The notes under the pieces: generated by a model
What the model saw: only the letters and a program-made list of their open reading frames with translations
What the model was told of the DNA's origin: nothing
Databases searched by the model: none
Shown: in pieces, positions 25,401-36,954 of the stretch
Layout of the letters: every line of letters begins with the position of its first letter
Position numbering within the stretch: the stretch's first letter is position 1
Position numbers and translations under genes: made by a program
Assembly (NCBI RefSeq): GCF_003945595.2
Contig: NW_024104365.1
Span: 6,915,049 to 6,979,048 of the forward strand
Length of the DNA: 64,000 nt
Direction of reading: 5' to 3'
Origin: Pipra filicauda
Lineage: Eukaryota; Chordata; Aves; Passeriformes; Pipridae

Positions 25401-27192
25401 ATGGCAGTACTAGACCTTCTGAAACCAAGCAAATAAATCTCAAATAGCTGTTGGAACCATTGCCTTTAATTGTCTTGATGAAAGCTGACTCATTTCCAAA
25501 CTGATTTTTGCAACTGTTATTTAAAGGATTATTAAAATAATGAATTGCAAATAGATTAAGATGTTCCAACTCTGTACAAAAAAGCACAGTGAGAGAAGCT
25601 CTCATATGTAATACAGTACAGATTAAAACAAAAAACATTTTAATTCCATTTTTCAGTACTCTGCTCCATTAAATAAGTTGCATTGCTATGATCAAGGGTT
25701 AATTTCTAACCAAAACAAGAAGAGCTTAAAAGTTTGAAAGGTTTTAAATTGTAACACTTTAAGTTGCTTTATCCAAGGAACAAAAGGGCTGTTAGATTCT
25801 GAAACACACTGCACACTATACCTGGAATTACAGCTCCAGGAGATCCAGTAAAATGCCTCAAGTAAAAGTGTAGATACACCAGAATCGCTCACTTTAAGAG
25901 GCTGATGTTATAAGTAACAAAGACTCAGGGAAATTAAGGACAGTTCTCCTGGAGGTCTGCAACTTCTTCTAAATAATGCTTAATATTGTATTGTCCTTGA
26001 ACTTATAAACAAGACACTACTGAGAGCTATAATTTATATGCAGGAATATAAATCTAGCTTGTGGTATTAAGCTCTTAACTCTAATACAGTTTTATTATTC
26101 AAAATTATTTTACATTGAGTAGTTTAAAATCATTTACTAATTAATATTCTTCACCCAAATACATGAAAACAAACAGATTGCTCTTAGAGGAGAAAATACT
26201 ATTAATTTCTAGAGACTTGTTGAATTTCTGTAAAAATCTTCTTACTGATCCTGAATTTATCGTGATGACCATGCACTTAAGGGATTTTGAATGATAATAA
26301 ATAAAATGCCATATTGGAGCTTTTGAGATTCCATGACTTTTATCACTTAACACCACTGAAAACTCTGGACCACGTGTTTAGTGATGCTTATGAAAGAAAA
26401 GAAGAGATGGGAAAAAAATCTCCATGTAGAATACATATTATGACCTGATCTGTTTGTCAACAGATATGGTCTTTCCAAAATTTAACTAGAAAAGTAATTT
26501 TGATGAAAGATTAATCATGCTCATACAACTAAGAAATTTCTTATAGTATAAAAAAAAATTCCCTGTTTGTAGATGAGATGAGAATCTGTTGTCTATTTCC
26601 CACTAGATTTTCCTAGGTTTAAATCTTTCCAAAGATTGAGTAGATTTTTAATTATTTGGATTAAAAAAGAAATGTGTATTGACTTTCACAAAAGCAGTAA
26701 CCTCAGGTTCAAGGGCTGACCTTGAAGTTAACATATTGCATTTCTGAAGAGACTTTGTGACTTTTTGATTCTCTGCACTGTATTATAGAGACGTCAGCAT
26801 CTACATTAGTCATCTCATCTCTTTTGTTTTATTGACTGTTTAGATGACTATTCCTTTCTGCTTTAGTAGATGTTATGCTGGTAGAAGCGTCAGTTTGTAA
26901 ACAAATTAGTGTTTTTCAGTACTTTCAAACTATGTTGCTATACTGTAATAAAGTAAATTAATTAGAACTTACTTGCTTATATTTTCAGGAAAACTGATGA
27001 AATGTATGTGACTCAATGAGTTCTGGGGCACAAAATTATAATTTTCTTTCAGATAACTATGGTAAAATTATATTTATAGGTGACAGAACAAAATTCACAA
27101 TGTTTGCAATTTACAACAATGAAGAGACAGTGGAAAAGAGAGAGGTAAAAATTATATTTTCTTAGCAAAGCAATGTCTTGGAACATGGGTAG
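22413..27192. other. 4.8 kb AT-rich unique DNA, no gene seen
   Basis: There is no recognisable transposon, coding sequence or RNA gene. It contains scattered short A and T runs only. Confidence 0.6.
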
Positions 27193-27197
27193 TGGCC

Positions 27198-27554
27198 TGA
27201 CACGGTTTAGGAATGGTATTCTTCAGTGTAGTACTCCCACTAAAAAAAACCACATGCCATTCCCTATCTTCCCCCTCCAATTGAAGACACAAAAGGTAGA
27301 GATCAAGGGGTGGGATAAGAATATTTTACTGGAAACAACAATGAAATATGAAAATGATCATGAGCTCTTAGGTGAGCTCATGACAATAAACAGTACCACA
27401 TGGCTCACCTCACCACATCTTCTCCCTGGAGGAGAGACCCATTCCCCCACTCCTGGCAATGACACGAGGTGGTATAGAACAACCTCTGGGCCTCAGTCAC
27501 GCTCCCTTCCAGCTACCGAGAAAAATTACCCCCGTCCTGGCTGGAACCAGGACA
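27198..27554 (-). mobile_element. Short solo LTR (about 357 bp)
   Basis: On the plus strand it starts TGACACGGTTTAGGAATGG and ends CTGGAACCAGGACA. Read on the minus strand it begins TGTCCTGGTTCCAGCC, a recognisable avian ERV LTR start, which sets the orientation. The flanks TGGCC (27193-27197) and GGGCC (27555-27559) match at 4 of 5 positions, as expected for a decayed 5-bp target duplication. It shares long blocks with the LTR at 46105-46525, including the GGAATGGTATTCT start and the ATAAGAA..TTTACTGGAAACA block. No internal viral sequence flanks it. A 158-codon open frame covering it is not a gene. Confidence 0.82.
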
Positions 27555-27559
27555 GGGCC

Positions 27560-30500
27560 TCTAGTCTTCACTCCAACGCACATATTGCATTTAACACTAT
27601 GGACAACTGTGTGTTTACACATTCAACCTCCACTGCTGTGTATCTTTGAGGAGAAGCTAAGGCAGAGATAAGTTACATCTTTGCTACTTTCATCCTACTG
27701 CTCTGTAACAGTTGTAAGTCACTTCTCAGTGGAAAGTGTCATCACTGAGTGACCCATCGCTGTCATTATTGATACATACTGCATTGCAGCTGCTAGCTGT
27801 AGTTTCTTCTGAAAAGAAAAAGAAAGAAAAAGAAAGAGAAAAAGAAAACTACAGAACTCTAAAATATGGGGTTTTTTACTAATAATGAATACTGTAAGCA
27901 AAACTACATATATATACAAAATATCTATTAAAGAATAAACTGTCAGTAATACAGTAAAACTACATTTACATATAAAATATCTATTAATGAATAAACTGTC
28001 AGTAATAATTTATATTATCTCCCAAGTGCTAAATATTTACATACCAGCTAGGTTTCCCCCAGTTCCCAAGCAATTAAATGAAGGCAGAAGAATTGGAACT
28101 GCTTCCTTCCTTTAAGCTTCTACTTGGAAATTTCCAGAAAAGTAGTAGTATTTGATAAAATTAATAAGATAACTTAAAATATTGTAACCTATATTTCTGC
28201 CTAGCTACATATAAAAATTTTAGGAAAAGGTCAGGGAAGTAGAAGAAATCTGGAAAGCCTAATTAGTCAATTAAATATAATTTTAAAACTGTTCTAGCAG
28301 TTATAAACATCTAAATAATTGTATTAATTAGGGTACTGACAAAACAAAGTTTAAAAATTGTTTCTTTTCTTATTTTTAATCACCTTATGGCATGAACTGA
28401 AGAAGTTTTTGAAAAGGAGGTTCTGTTTTACCAATAACTATTTATTAGTAATCCAGTGACCTGATTGTGCCTTATGAATACATTTTTGTGTTTTACTGTC
28501 CAGCCGTCTCCTCAAAAAATTGCCCAAATTTTGGTTAAAGTGTTCAATGACATAGTTTACAGATAGTTTAGATGCATGTTACAAACTTCTTTTATTTGAA
28601 AACAATGAAAAGCATCCTCCTACAGCATGTAATTTTCTCCCAAAATGTACACTGAGACCCACAGGAGTTGCAGCACCTTGCATGTATAACTCCTTCACTG
28701 AAATACCACAGTTCTACCAATATATGGTAAATACCAAGAAGGAAAGTCCACTTTGACTTTTCTTATTAATTATGCAAATATGCATTGAGTTCCAGTTTTG
28801 TGTAAATGGTGTCAAGATTGATTGACAACCATGTAGAAATGGGTGTCCAGTGATAAACTGTGAAACAACAAATTATAACTCTACCATTAAACCTTAGGTC
28901 TGAATGAAATCAGGACCAAGACAAAAATAAATACCAGATTTCAAAGTACAGACATAAGTGAGTAAATCTTCTTAAAAGCTTGAAATGTGAAGCTTTAGTC
29001 AGAGATTCCTGCTGAGTAACATGGATTGGTTGTGCTCGGTGCTGTACTCCTGTGAAGTCAAAATTCTCTCATTGTCCCAGAGGGTAGGCAATTTTCTTGT
29101 GCAGATGGCAGGAGATGTTGATAGTAAAGGCAGCAATAAATTCAAGGAGATAGTGAAAGGAGTAAAGTTCTCATTCTGAGCTGTCACCATGGGTAAGACA
29201 CCCTGACTGCTCCTACTGTCCAGTTGTCTATTTTGAACAAGATACAGAGACAAGAAAAAAAAGGGGATGGACTCAGAATTTGCTTAGATATACTACCACA
29301 GTCTTGTTTACTTAGACTAATTCAGATACAAGGTTTATATTTTTGATTCATTTCCCTTGCTATGCTGTAGCATATTTAATATTTACCTACCCTGTTTTAC
29401 TTCATAGTCTCTGATGTGCATTGTATTTAACATTGCATTTAAAAGTGGTTTATACCTTATTTCTAAGTAGAATCTGACATGTTTGCTTTTCATTAATGAA
29501 AAAAAAAAACAGACTTGGTAAATTAATTTCTCAAATATACCCTCAATTTCAGAAGCTGGAAAATAAAGTGTCTATATAGGTATATATACTTATAACTGAG
29601 AAAGATATGCAAAAGGCAAAAAAAAGTTACTGCATTCAAAATTTACATTTAGAAAAAATTATTATTACATTTGAACACCAAAATCTAATTCTAAACAATA
29701 TTTGTGGAAATATTTTCATTCTTAGAAGTAGCAACTCCAAGCCTTGCATTGAGAAATACTATAAAGGTAGTATGTAAAAAAAGTTGGAAAACGAGTAATG
29801 TAGTGTTTCTGTCAGAAGAAAAAGACTGTCAGAGCACATCCAGATGCAAAGATGGAAAATTTCCAAAATCAAAATCAATATATTAATTGTTTATTAATTA
29901 ATAATTAAAAATAATAACCCTGGACATAAATTTCTGTTGATTTGTGTGATGACCCTTTCTTTCCTCTTAAACAGTGTACTCCCATTTTTTCTTAAAATAC
30001 TTGACTGAGATAATGATGCAGATAATAACACAGAACTTTTTTTAAAGACTGAAGATATTACAATTAGAGCTCTCTGGTCTCTGAATAGGGTAGAATGCTA
30101 ACATCACACAGCAAAACATATCTTTTCCCATTCCCTTTTCAGTTCTGTATGTCATTGGCATTATTAATTCTAACATCTCTGAACATTCTGATCATTGATC
30201 TTCTGAAATAACACATCTTTCTCTATATCTTTAATAAGGAAGACTTTGGAGAGCTGTTCCTGTGCTTACTAAACACTTCCAGCCTTTTTCTTACTGTTCA
30301 TGTTAGAAAAGATTATAAACAACAATAAAAATTTAAAATAAACCATTTAAGAACATTGAAGATAAGGTTATTTTGTAAATATGTGAAATATGTAGTTAAA
30401 GACTTTTGTCCTATTTGGTCCTCCAGCTCTATTGAAAGTAGTCAACATTGCTGAATTTCATTGCAAAATGATGAATCTAAGATGACCTATGACTACTGCA

Positions 30501-33500
30501 TCTCTCTGACAATATTTTTATGATAAAAAGGTCACTGAAACACTAGAATTGAGAAGCCATCAATACACATGATACTGAAAAAAAAAGAAAATATATTTCT
30601 CACTGCGTCAAATTTCTGTCTTAATGAGACTAAAATAATGAGACATATACTAGCAGAAAGAATAGCTTCTTGAGTTGTGTTCTTTATTAAGTTACTACTT
30701 TAACTGAAAAAAACCTCACTTGAGGGACAGAGGAAAATTTTATACTAGAATTGCCATTACTTTTTATCACAAAATTATAACACACTGAGAAAGTGGTACA
30801 CCTGGTGGTTGATTACATCTGGATTAAATGCTAACTATGGAATGAAATACATGAGCATTATCTTTTCTAATCCTTCTAATTTATCTCTCCTTGGAATGAA
30901 AGTTATAATATAGGTACATGGTACACAAAAGTATGCTCTTTTTTTAAGGAGATACATTTATTTTCCTCTTTATACAACTCTTGGAAGTAGTACAAGAGTA
31001 CTTTAAATGATTTTGGCTTTTTAAAACAGTCATTCTTAGAACATTTTCAAAGACGTGTGGCACTAAAACAACTCTTCATGTTTGGCTTTGAAATCTACAA
31101 GACAGTGATAATTCTGTGCATGTTTCTGTAGTTAGACCACAGTGCTAACAACAGCTATGTGCAACTCCGTGTTGATTTATATACATGTATCTGCATGAGC
31201 TTATGCACTTAAGATATTTTGTAAAGAAAAAAATATAGTTTACTGTGCTTTGAGGGAAGATAAAATAGAGAGGGGTTATTTCTTTAAGATAGACCATCTT
31301 TACACTAAAGAAATAGAAGTACTTAAAAATCCTTATTTTTAAAATATAGAATTAGAAAGCAGAGCAGAAAAGAACTTTTATAAGAACTTATAATTTTATA
31401 AGAACTGTGTTTTTAAAACCAACCTATAACTAGTTGCCTTCTGCATGATCAAGGTTGAGGGAAAACAAAGTGGAACTTAAGTTGAGCAAGACAGCCAAGG
31501 AAAATACAAGACCTTCAGAGTTAATTTTACAGCTGCTACGGAAGCAAGTAATTTCCCTTTGATGAAAGCTTAAATATAAGAAAGAGAATCTGGTGAAAAA
31601 TATCATATTCCAGAATCTGTTGTAAAGATTCCATTCTGCACTCCACACACTACATAAAATTTGTTTAATGTTTCATTACATCTAAAGGTATATTTTTCTA
31701 TTGATTTATGTTTAAAACTATATATGTGAATCAGAAGAAAATAAACCTCTTAGTTTCAGTTTCAAAAAGTGAGCAATACAACAAGTTACATGAGTGATTC
31801 TGTAATAATTTAAAAGTCATTCAAGCTAGACTGGAGTCTTTGAAAGTACTTGAGCCATTTTCTGAAAGAATGGGTTTTTTTTCTGAAGAATCACATTTTC
31901 CTTAATCAGGACTTCATAAAATAAATAGTTTATGCTGGTCTTTTCCCCTGTTTAGATAATTTACACCATTACCTACTGCAATAAGGAAAATTACAGTACA
32001 CATAGATAGCATCTTTTATGTGGGTGCTTAAGGTGTTTTCATCAGCTCAATGACTGAATTGTTAGTGTTCTCTAGTTATATGATTGTATTCTTCATAAAT
32101 TTAGCAGCAGCATAGAATCTAGATGTAGATATCAATCTTTCTTGCAGTCAGATACGAAACAGCTTTAAATATAATCTTTTATCCTAACCCATGTTATCTT
32201 TTTGTAATTTTACATGGGAGCAAATGAATAATCATTAGCAATAATAAGCATCCTACTTCACTGTGAGCTTGGAAATGCAAAAATATTCTATTGCATGATG
32301 AAATCTCAACTGTGATTATAAAGTGTAACAAAGACAGATGTGCAGGATTAGTTCCTCATAAAATTTAATTCATTGTAGTTGAGATAGTAATTGAATAAGT
32401 GTTCTGGTTTTCTTATTTTCTTTCGCATGAAGAAAATGAAAAATCATGCACAATTTGCTATATATTTTTGGTAGAAGTAAGTAGTTTTCAAATCTGACCT
32501 CAATATTGATAATGTAAGACCCGGGGTAGTAAAAATATTTTGTTTGGGTTTTGACAGTGCTGTTACACAAATCATGAGGAAACATAGAATTCTCCTGCTG
32601 GTTATAAACAAGTTATTTATGAAGTTTTTTAGCACCAAAGGACAGATCAGAATAAATAATGCACATTACTAGTTTTAGTCTTCAGAAACCTTCCCAAACC
32701 CAGAATTTGGAGATCAGTTACCAAACTTTCCTTCCAGCATGATGTATGAGGAAACGTTAGCATCCCATAGTTGCCATTGGATATGCTGATCAGGAAAATA
32801 CTGATATTCACCATTTTAATCAGAAAATTCCTAAAGCTAGAAAAAAGAATATACAGGTATCAGTCCTGTAATCCTAAAGCAAATCCTAAATAGATCCAAT
32901 CAAACACTGAATTCCAGGTTGCAGGAAGGTACTTTGGTCCAGGTATTCACCATACCTTTTCCAATAGTTAGGTAATCTTCCCAAACGGCCTCCGACCATT
33001 ACCTTGGCTGACCAACCGTATGCCTATTAATCAGCCACTGTACATGTACTTTTTCCTTTGTACATTAGAAGAAAGCTTTATGTCTCATATTGATGAAACT
33101 TTTCTTGTTGCATACTAATAGTATCCAGAGTTCGAAGTTCCCAAGTGTATAACACCAGGGTTTGAAATTAAAACAGCTATTTATCTTTTTAAACATCACC
33201 TCTCTCTAGCAAAAGACCTGCAGCTCGTTATCTCATATTCTTCAAGTCCACCAACAGGATAACAGGTTGCACTGGCCTGCCAAGGAGGCCTAGCGCTACA
33301 GAAATCTATGAAGCTGCTGCTTTGAACTTTCAAAAGTCATTACTGTCCATATCTCTTGAGATAGGGCTTAGAGTTATGTTTGAATCATAAATTAATTATA
33401 ATATGGAATATATGTGCATTCATTTGCTCAATCATAAATATTTAATGTGACTTTGGATGTCCTGGGATATCTAAGATACCTTCACAAACCTGGCAGATGT

Positions 33501-34279
33501 GACATAAGATACGAAGTAGTATGTGGAGGTGAGCTGGCTGGTGCATGTGTAGAAATGTAAAGAACACTCAAAAGCAAACTGAAGAAAAATAACTGGCATT
33601 TCTTGTCTAAATCCTGCATATTCAAACAGAGCATGGCCCTCTAAAGACCACGAGAAGAACTAAGGAAGTTAGAATATCTGTATCAGAAATGTCTTTGTTC
33701 ACTTCAATAATATGCATAAGAAAAAGTAATCCAATGCACACTTACGTTTCCTTTGCCTACACTATCCTTGTCAAGAATGCTTGATTACTTAGATATAGCA
33801 AGTCCAGTTAAATAAGAAAAAGACTTTTAATTTACTTTTTGTTCAAGGACAGGAGGATAATTACTGACCATTAGAACAATAATATTATATAAAAAAATTC
33901 TCCAAAAAAAATTTATAGGTGAGGGTTTTTGACCTTTAAGGGATTTTCCACCCTCCTTTTTTAAAAGTCACTGGTCCTTTGACAATTAAACGTGTTTTCA
34001 AAGAGATTGTGGAGGCTCTTCCCCTACAGACAATAAAAATCCAATTGGGAATAGCTGTGGGCAACCTGTTGTAGTTAACTCTGCTTGAGCAGGATTGAGA
34101 CTCACGTGACTACCAATCTCAGCTATTCTATCAAAGAAGTTTCTATGATAGGGAATGTTACATTAAATATGTATTTTCAGGTAGAATTTGTCAAAATTAC
34201 TTTGATATCACAGTTTTTAAATTATTTCTTACAATTTCTTTTCCCAAAAAGATATGAAAATGACATATCACATATGTTG
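27560..34279. other. 6.7 kb AT-rich DNA, no gene seen
   Basis: Nothing coding is recognised. It holds a tandem 56-bp duplication at 27901-28008, listed separately, and an AAAGAAAAAG-type purine run near 27815-27850. A patch at about 32980-33300 has more CpG dinucleotides than its surroundings and could be an unrecognised old insertion. Confidence 0.55.
27901..28008. repeat. Two-copy tandem duplication, 56-bp unit
   Basis: The blocks starting AAACTACAT at 27901 and 27957 align over about 50 bases: both contain AAAATATCTATTAA and GAATAAACTGTCAGTAATA with few substitutions. The spacing of the shared GAATAAAC word (27933 and 27989) gives the 56-bp period. Confidence 0.85.
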
Positions 34280-34287
34280 CTCATCAG

Positions 34288-34417
34288 AGGGGAGTCTATT
34301 GATGAAGCATTCTTGCTCCAGCTGCAGGAGGCATTGTGCTCACAGGCTCTTGTCATGCTGGGGGACTTGAATCACCCCAATACTTGCTGGAAAAGTAGCA
34401 CAGCAAACAGTAGGTAG
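34288..34417 (+). pseudogene. CR1 endonuclease domain remnant
   Basis: The translated frame contains GESIDEAFLLQLQEAL, then VMLGDLNHPNTCWKS, and ends at a stop. The GDLNHP phrase matches the conserved GDFNxP block of the APE-type endonuclease that CR1-group LINEs use to nick target DNA. Only this C-terminal part of the domain is present, and it breaks off shortly after. Confidence 0.8.
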
Positions 34418-35083
34418 TCCAGAAGACTCTTGGAATGCATGGAGGAAAACGTCTTGTCCCATGTAACAGACAGCCCTACTACAGGGAATGTGTTACTGGA
34501 CCCTGCAATCCTATGGGAAATGGGCCAGACAATAAGTAAAGTGAAGGCTCTGAATTTTAGGAAAGCAAACTCACAGCTGCTCAAAGGGTTAGTCAAGAGG
34601 ATGCCCTGGGAAACTGCCCTCAGGGATGGGGAAGCAAGAACAGAGCTGGCAGATCCTTAATGATCCTTTCTATAGAGCTCAAGAGCTCTCAATCTGCAGG
34701 TGTAAGAAATAAGGGAAGGAATGCAGGAGACTGGCATAGCTGAGTTGAGACCTGCTAATCAAACTAAAAGGCAGAAAGGAAATACACAGAGAGTGAAATG
34801 TATCCTAGGGTATATCTGGAGCTGAACTTGGCAAGGGATATAAAGAATAATAATAAGGGCTTCTACAGGTATGTCAGCCTGGATAATGAATGAGAAGAAG
34901 GTTGACATACTTTTTGCCTCAGTCTTCACTGTTGATTTCTCTTCCCAACTTCTTGAATGGATGAACCTCAAGGCAGGAAGTGGGAGATCAAAATCCTTCC
35001 CACTGTATAAGATCAGATTCATGACCAGCTGAGGAGCTCGAATGTACATAAGTCCTCAAGACCTGACAAAATAAGTACCAGAG

Positions 35084-35240
35084 TCATAGAATCACCGAAT
35101 GGTTTGGGTTCTTCCACTGAACTAGTTTGCTCAAAGCCCCATACAGCCTCGACTTGTTTACCTCGGTTTGGGTTTGGGGTTTTTTTTGTAAGTGGACACA
35201 GGTAGCACTCCAGACGAGCTGTTGGCACTTTTTGGCAAGC
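35084..35240 (-). mobile_element. Small minus-strand CR1 nested in a CR1
   Basis: The plus strand reads TCATAGAATCACCGAATGGT at 35084, the reverse complement of a CR1 3' terminus. It is followed by a block containing TTGCTCAAAGCCCCATACAG that is typical of CR1 3' untranslated sequence read in reverse, then by GGTAGCACTCCAGACGAG, from further inside. The surrounding plus-strand CR1 stops near 35080 (CTCAAGACCTGA) and resumes near 35278 (GAGAACTGCTGATGTAG). The inner copy is degraded, with a simple T/G stretch at 35165-35188, and its far edge (35240-35275) is uncertain. Confidence 0.72.
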
Positions 35241-35278
35241 CCCCAAATCTCATCACACCTCTCCTGTTATGTAGTTCT

Positions 35279-35705
35279 GAGAGAACTGCTGATGTAGTTG
35301 CCAAACCACTTTCCATGACATTTGAAAAGTTGTGGCAGTCATGTGGAGTCCACAGTGACTGGAAAAAGGAAAATATTAAGCCATTTTTAAAATGTGTAGA
35401 AAGCAGGGCCCTGGGAACTGCTGACCTGTTAGTCTCACCTCTGTGCCTGGGAAGATTATAGAACAGATCCTCCTGGAAACCATGCTAATGCATACAGAAG
35501 ACATGGAGTTGATTTGAGACAGCCAATGTGGCTTCACCAAGGGCAAGTCCTGCTTGACCAACCTAGTGGCCTTCTATCAGGGAATGATGACATCAGGGAC
35601 AAAGGAAGAGCTATGGGTGCCACCTATCTAGACTTCTGTACAGCCTTTGGCACAGTCCCTACAACATCCTTCTATCTAAATTGTAGAGACATAGGTTTGA
35701 TGCGT
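35279..35705 (+). pseudogene. CR1 RT remnant, N-terminal half
   Basis: Frames read [28 protein letters not shown], then pieces for the GNYRPVSL-type region, then a frame with TYLDFCTAFGTVP at about 35620-35660. The last is RT motif A (LDFxKAFDTV): the catalytic Asp of LDF is kept, while the second, structural Asp is now Gly. Frameshifts separate the blocks. The gene is cut at 35789 by the LTR insertion and continues at 36546. Confidence 0.82.
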
Positions 35706-35789
35706 TGACAAGGAACTGGTTGGATGGTCACATCCAGAACATAGCCATCAACATCTAATCATGTCCAGATCATCAGCGATGAGTGATGT

Positions 35790-36103
35790 TGTAACACCCC
35801 AGGCTCTTATCATGAGCTCATCAAAGCGCCTTTACATTAAAAATATACAAGGCTCCAAGACCTGTCCAAGGGACTTATTGGAAGGTCCTTCAGTCCTTTT
35901 ATACCTTGAGGCTGTGCATAGGAAAAAAACCCTGTGGCACTTTTTAAAGGGTCAAAATAACACAGTTGTACTGCAAATTTTGGAGCTTTTGGCAAAAGTT
36001 TAAAACAAGCATACAATCATTGATGTATCAAATTCCACAAATACAAAAAAAAAAGGAAATTTGAAGGAGAGGGGGAGGGGGAGAGAGAGAGAGAGAGAGA
36101 GGG

Positions 36104-36146
<43 letters not shown>

Positions 36147-36536
36147 CTAGCATAGGTCCAGCTACCTCCTTATATCCAGCATAGATCCAGCTATCAGGAG
36201 TCCAGGAAATGACAGGGCTGTGACCGTGCAGTGGTCACAGGATGCTCGTTTTATCTGAATCCAGAGCAGAAGCTCCCATCCAGCCCCAGTCCAGTCCAGA
36301 AGCCCCTGAGGTGGGGCTTCCAGTCTGCCAGCCATGCAGGGCTGGGTTAAGGGCTCCAAGGGGTGTGGTGTGGGGTTTCAGGGGTGCCAATGGCTAATAG
36401 CCATTCTGGGCTGGATTTAAAGGCTCTAGGAATGGAGCGGGGATGGGGCAGTGCACCATCCTACCTTGGCAGAACTTGCCCTTCCCCCGCCACACAGGGC
36501 TGTTTCAAGCCAGTGAATTTCTTTCAGTCCCTCACA
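35790..36536 (-). mobile_element. Solo LTR (747 bp) inserted in CR1 reverse transcriptase
   Basis: On the plus strand it starts TGTAACACCCCAGG and ends CCCTCACA, breaking CR1 between RT motif A and motif C. The flanks are GATGT (35785-35789) and GGTGC (36537-36541). The CR1 family sequence at this point reads GGTGT as I know it, so each copy would carry one transition from a common 5-bp target duplication. It shares several blocks with the LTR at 42480-43204: a GAGCTCA..AAAG start, GGCTCCAAAAG-like words, TTGGCAAAAGT and ATTCCACAAA. The minus orientation is inferred from that family's AGTAAA-like signal near the plus-strand left end. No internal viral genes are present. Confidence 0.8.
36066..36144. 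repeat. (GA)n microsatellite inside the LTR
   Basis: A run of GGGGAG units is followed by long GA repeats with one GGGG and one ACAGAG interruption. The related LTR at 42480-43204 has a GAA-rich purine tract at the corresponding place, so the purine tract seems to be part of the element and expanded after insertion. Confidence 0.92.
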
Positions 36537-36545
36537 GGTGCCTCT

Positions 36546-36954
36546 TAGCAGTACATACAGGGATCAGTGTTGTTTAATATCTTCATCAAACACATAGACT
36601 CAGATCATGTGAAACTCTTGAGTAGATTTGAAGATGACCCTGAGAGGAGCAGTATCTGAGGGATGGGATGCCATTGTGAGGGATCTGAACAAGCTGAAGC
36701 AGCGGGCCCACATGAACCTCATGATGTTCAAGACGACCAAGATTAAAGTGCTATGCCTGTGTCAATGCAATCCCCATTATCAATACAGGCTGTGGGATGA
36801 AGGGATTGGAAGCAGCCTTGCAGAGAAAGACCTGGGGATACTGATGGATGAAAATCTGAACGTGAGTGTGCACTTGCAGCCTAGAAAGCCAATTGTATCC
36901 TGGGCTGCATCAAAAGAAGCATGGCCACAAGGTCAAGGGATTCTGCTCCTCTGA
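36546..36954 (+). pseudogene. CR1 RT remnant, C-terminal half
   Basis: The segment resumes at the block corresponding to GSVLFNIFI..ID and contains RFEDDP at about 36624-36640, the degraded FADD catalytic box with both Asp still present and Ala replaced by Glu. After a frame change, an open stretch of about 100 codons (36628-36954) reads LNKLKQRAHMNLMMF.., YRLWDEGIGSSLAEKDLGILMDENLN, the conserved CR1 segment downstream of the RT core. It is interrupted and non-functional. Confidence 0.85.

Noticed and set aside
27173..27649. 158-codon open frame
   Set aside because: It covers the solo LTR at 27198-27554 and continues into flank. The related LTR at 46 kb does not preserve the frame.
36061..36144. 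GA-rich tract as a possible polypurine tract of a retrovirus
   Set aside because: It lies in the middle of an LTR, not next to one, and is a plain GA microsatellite with interruptions.
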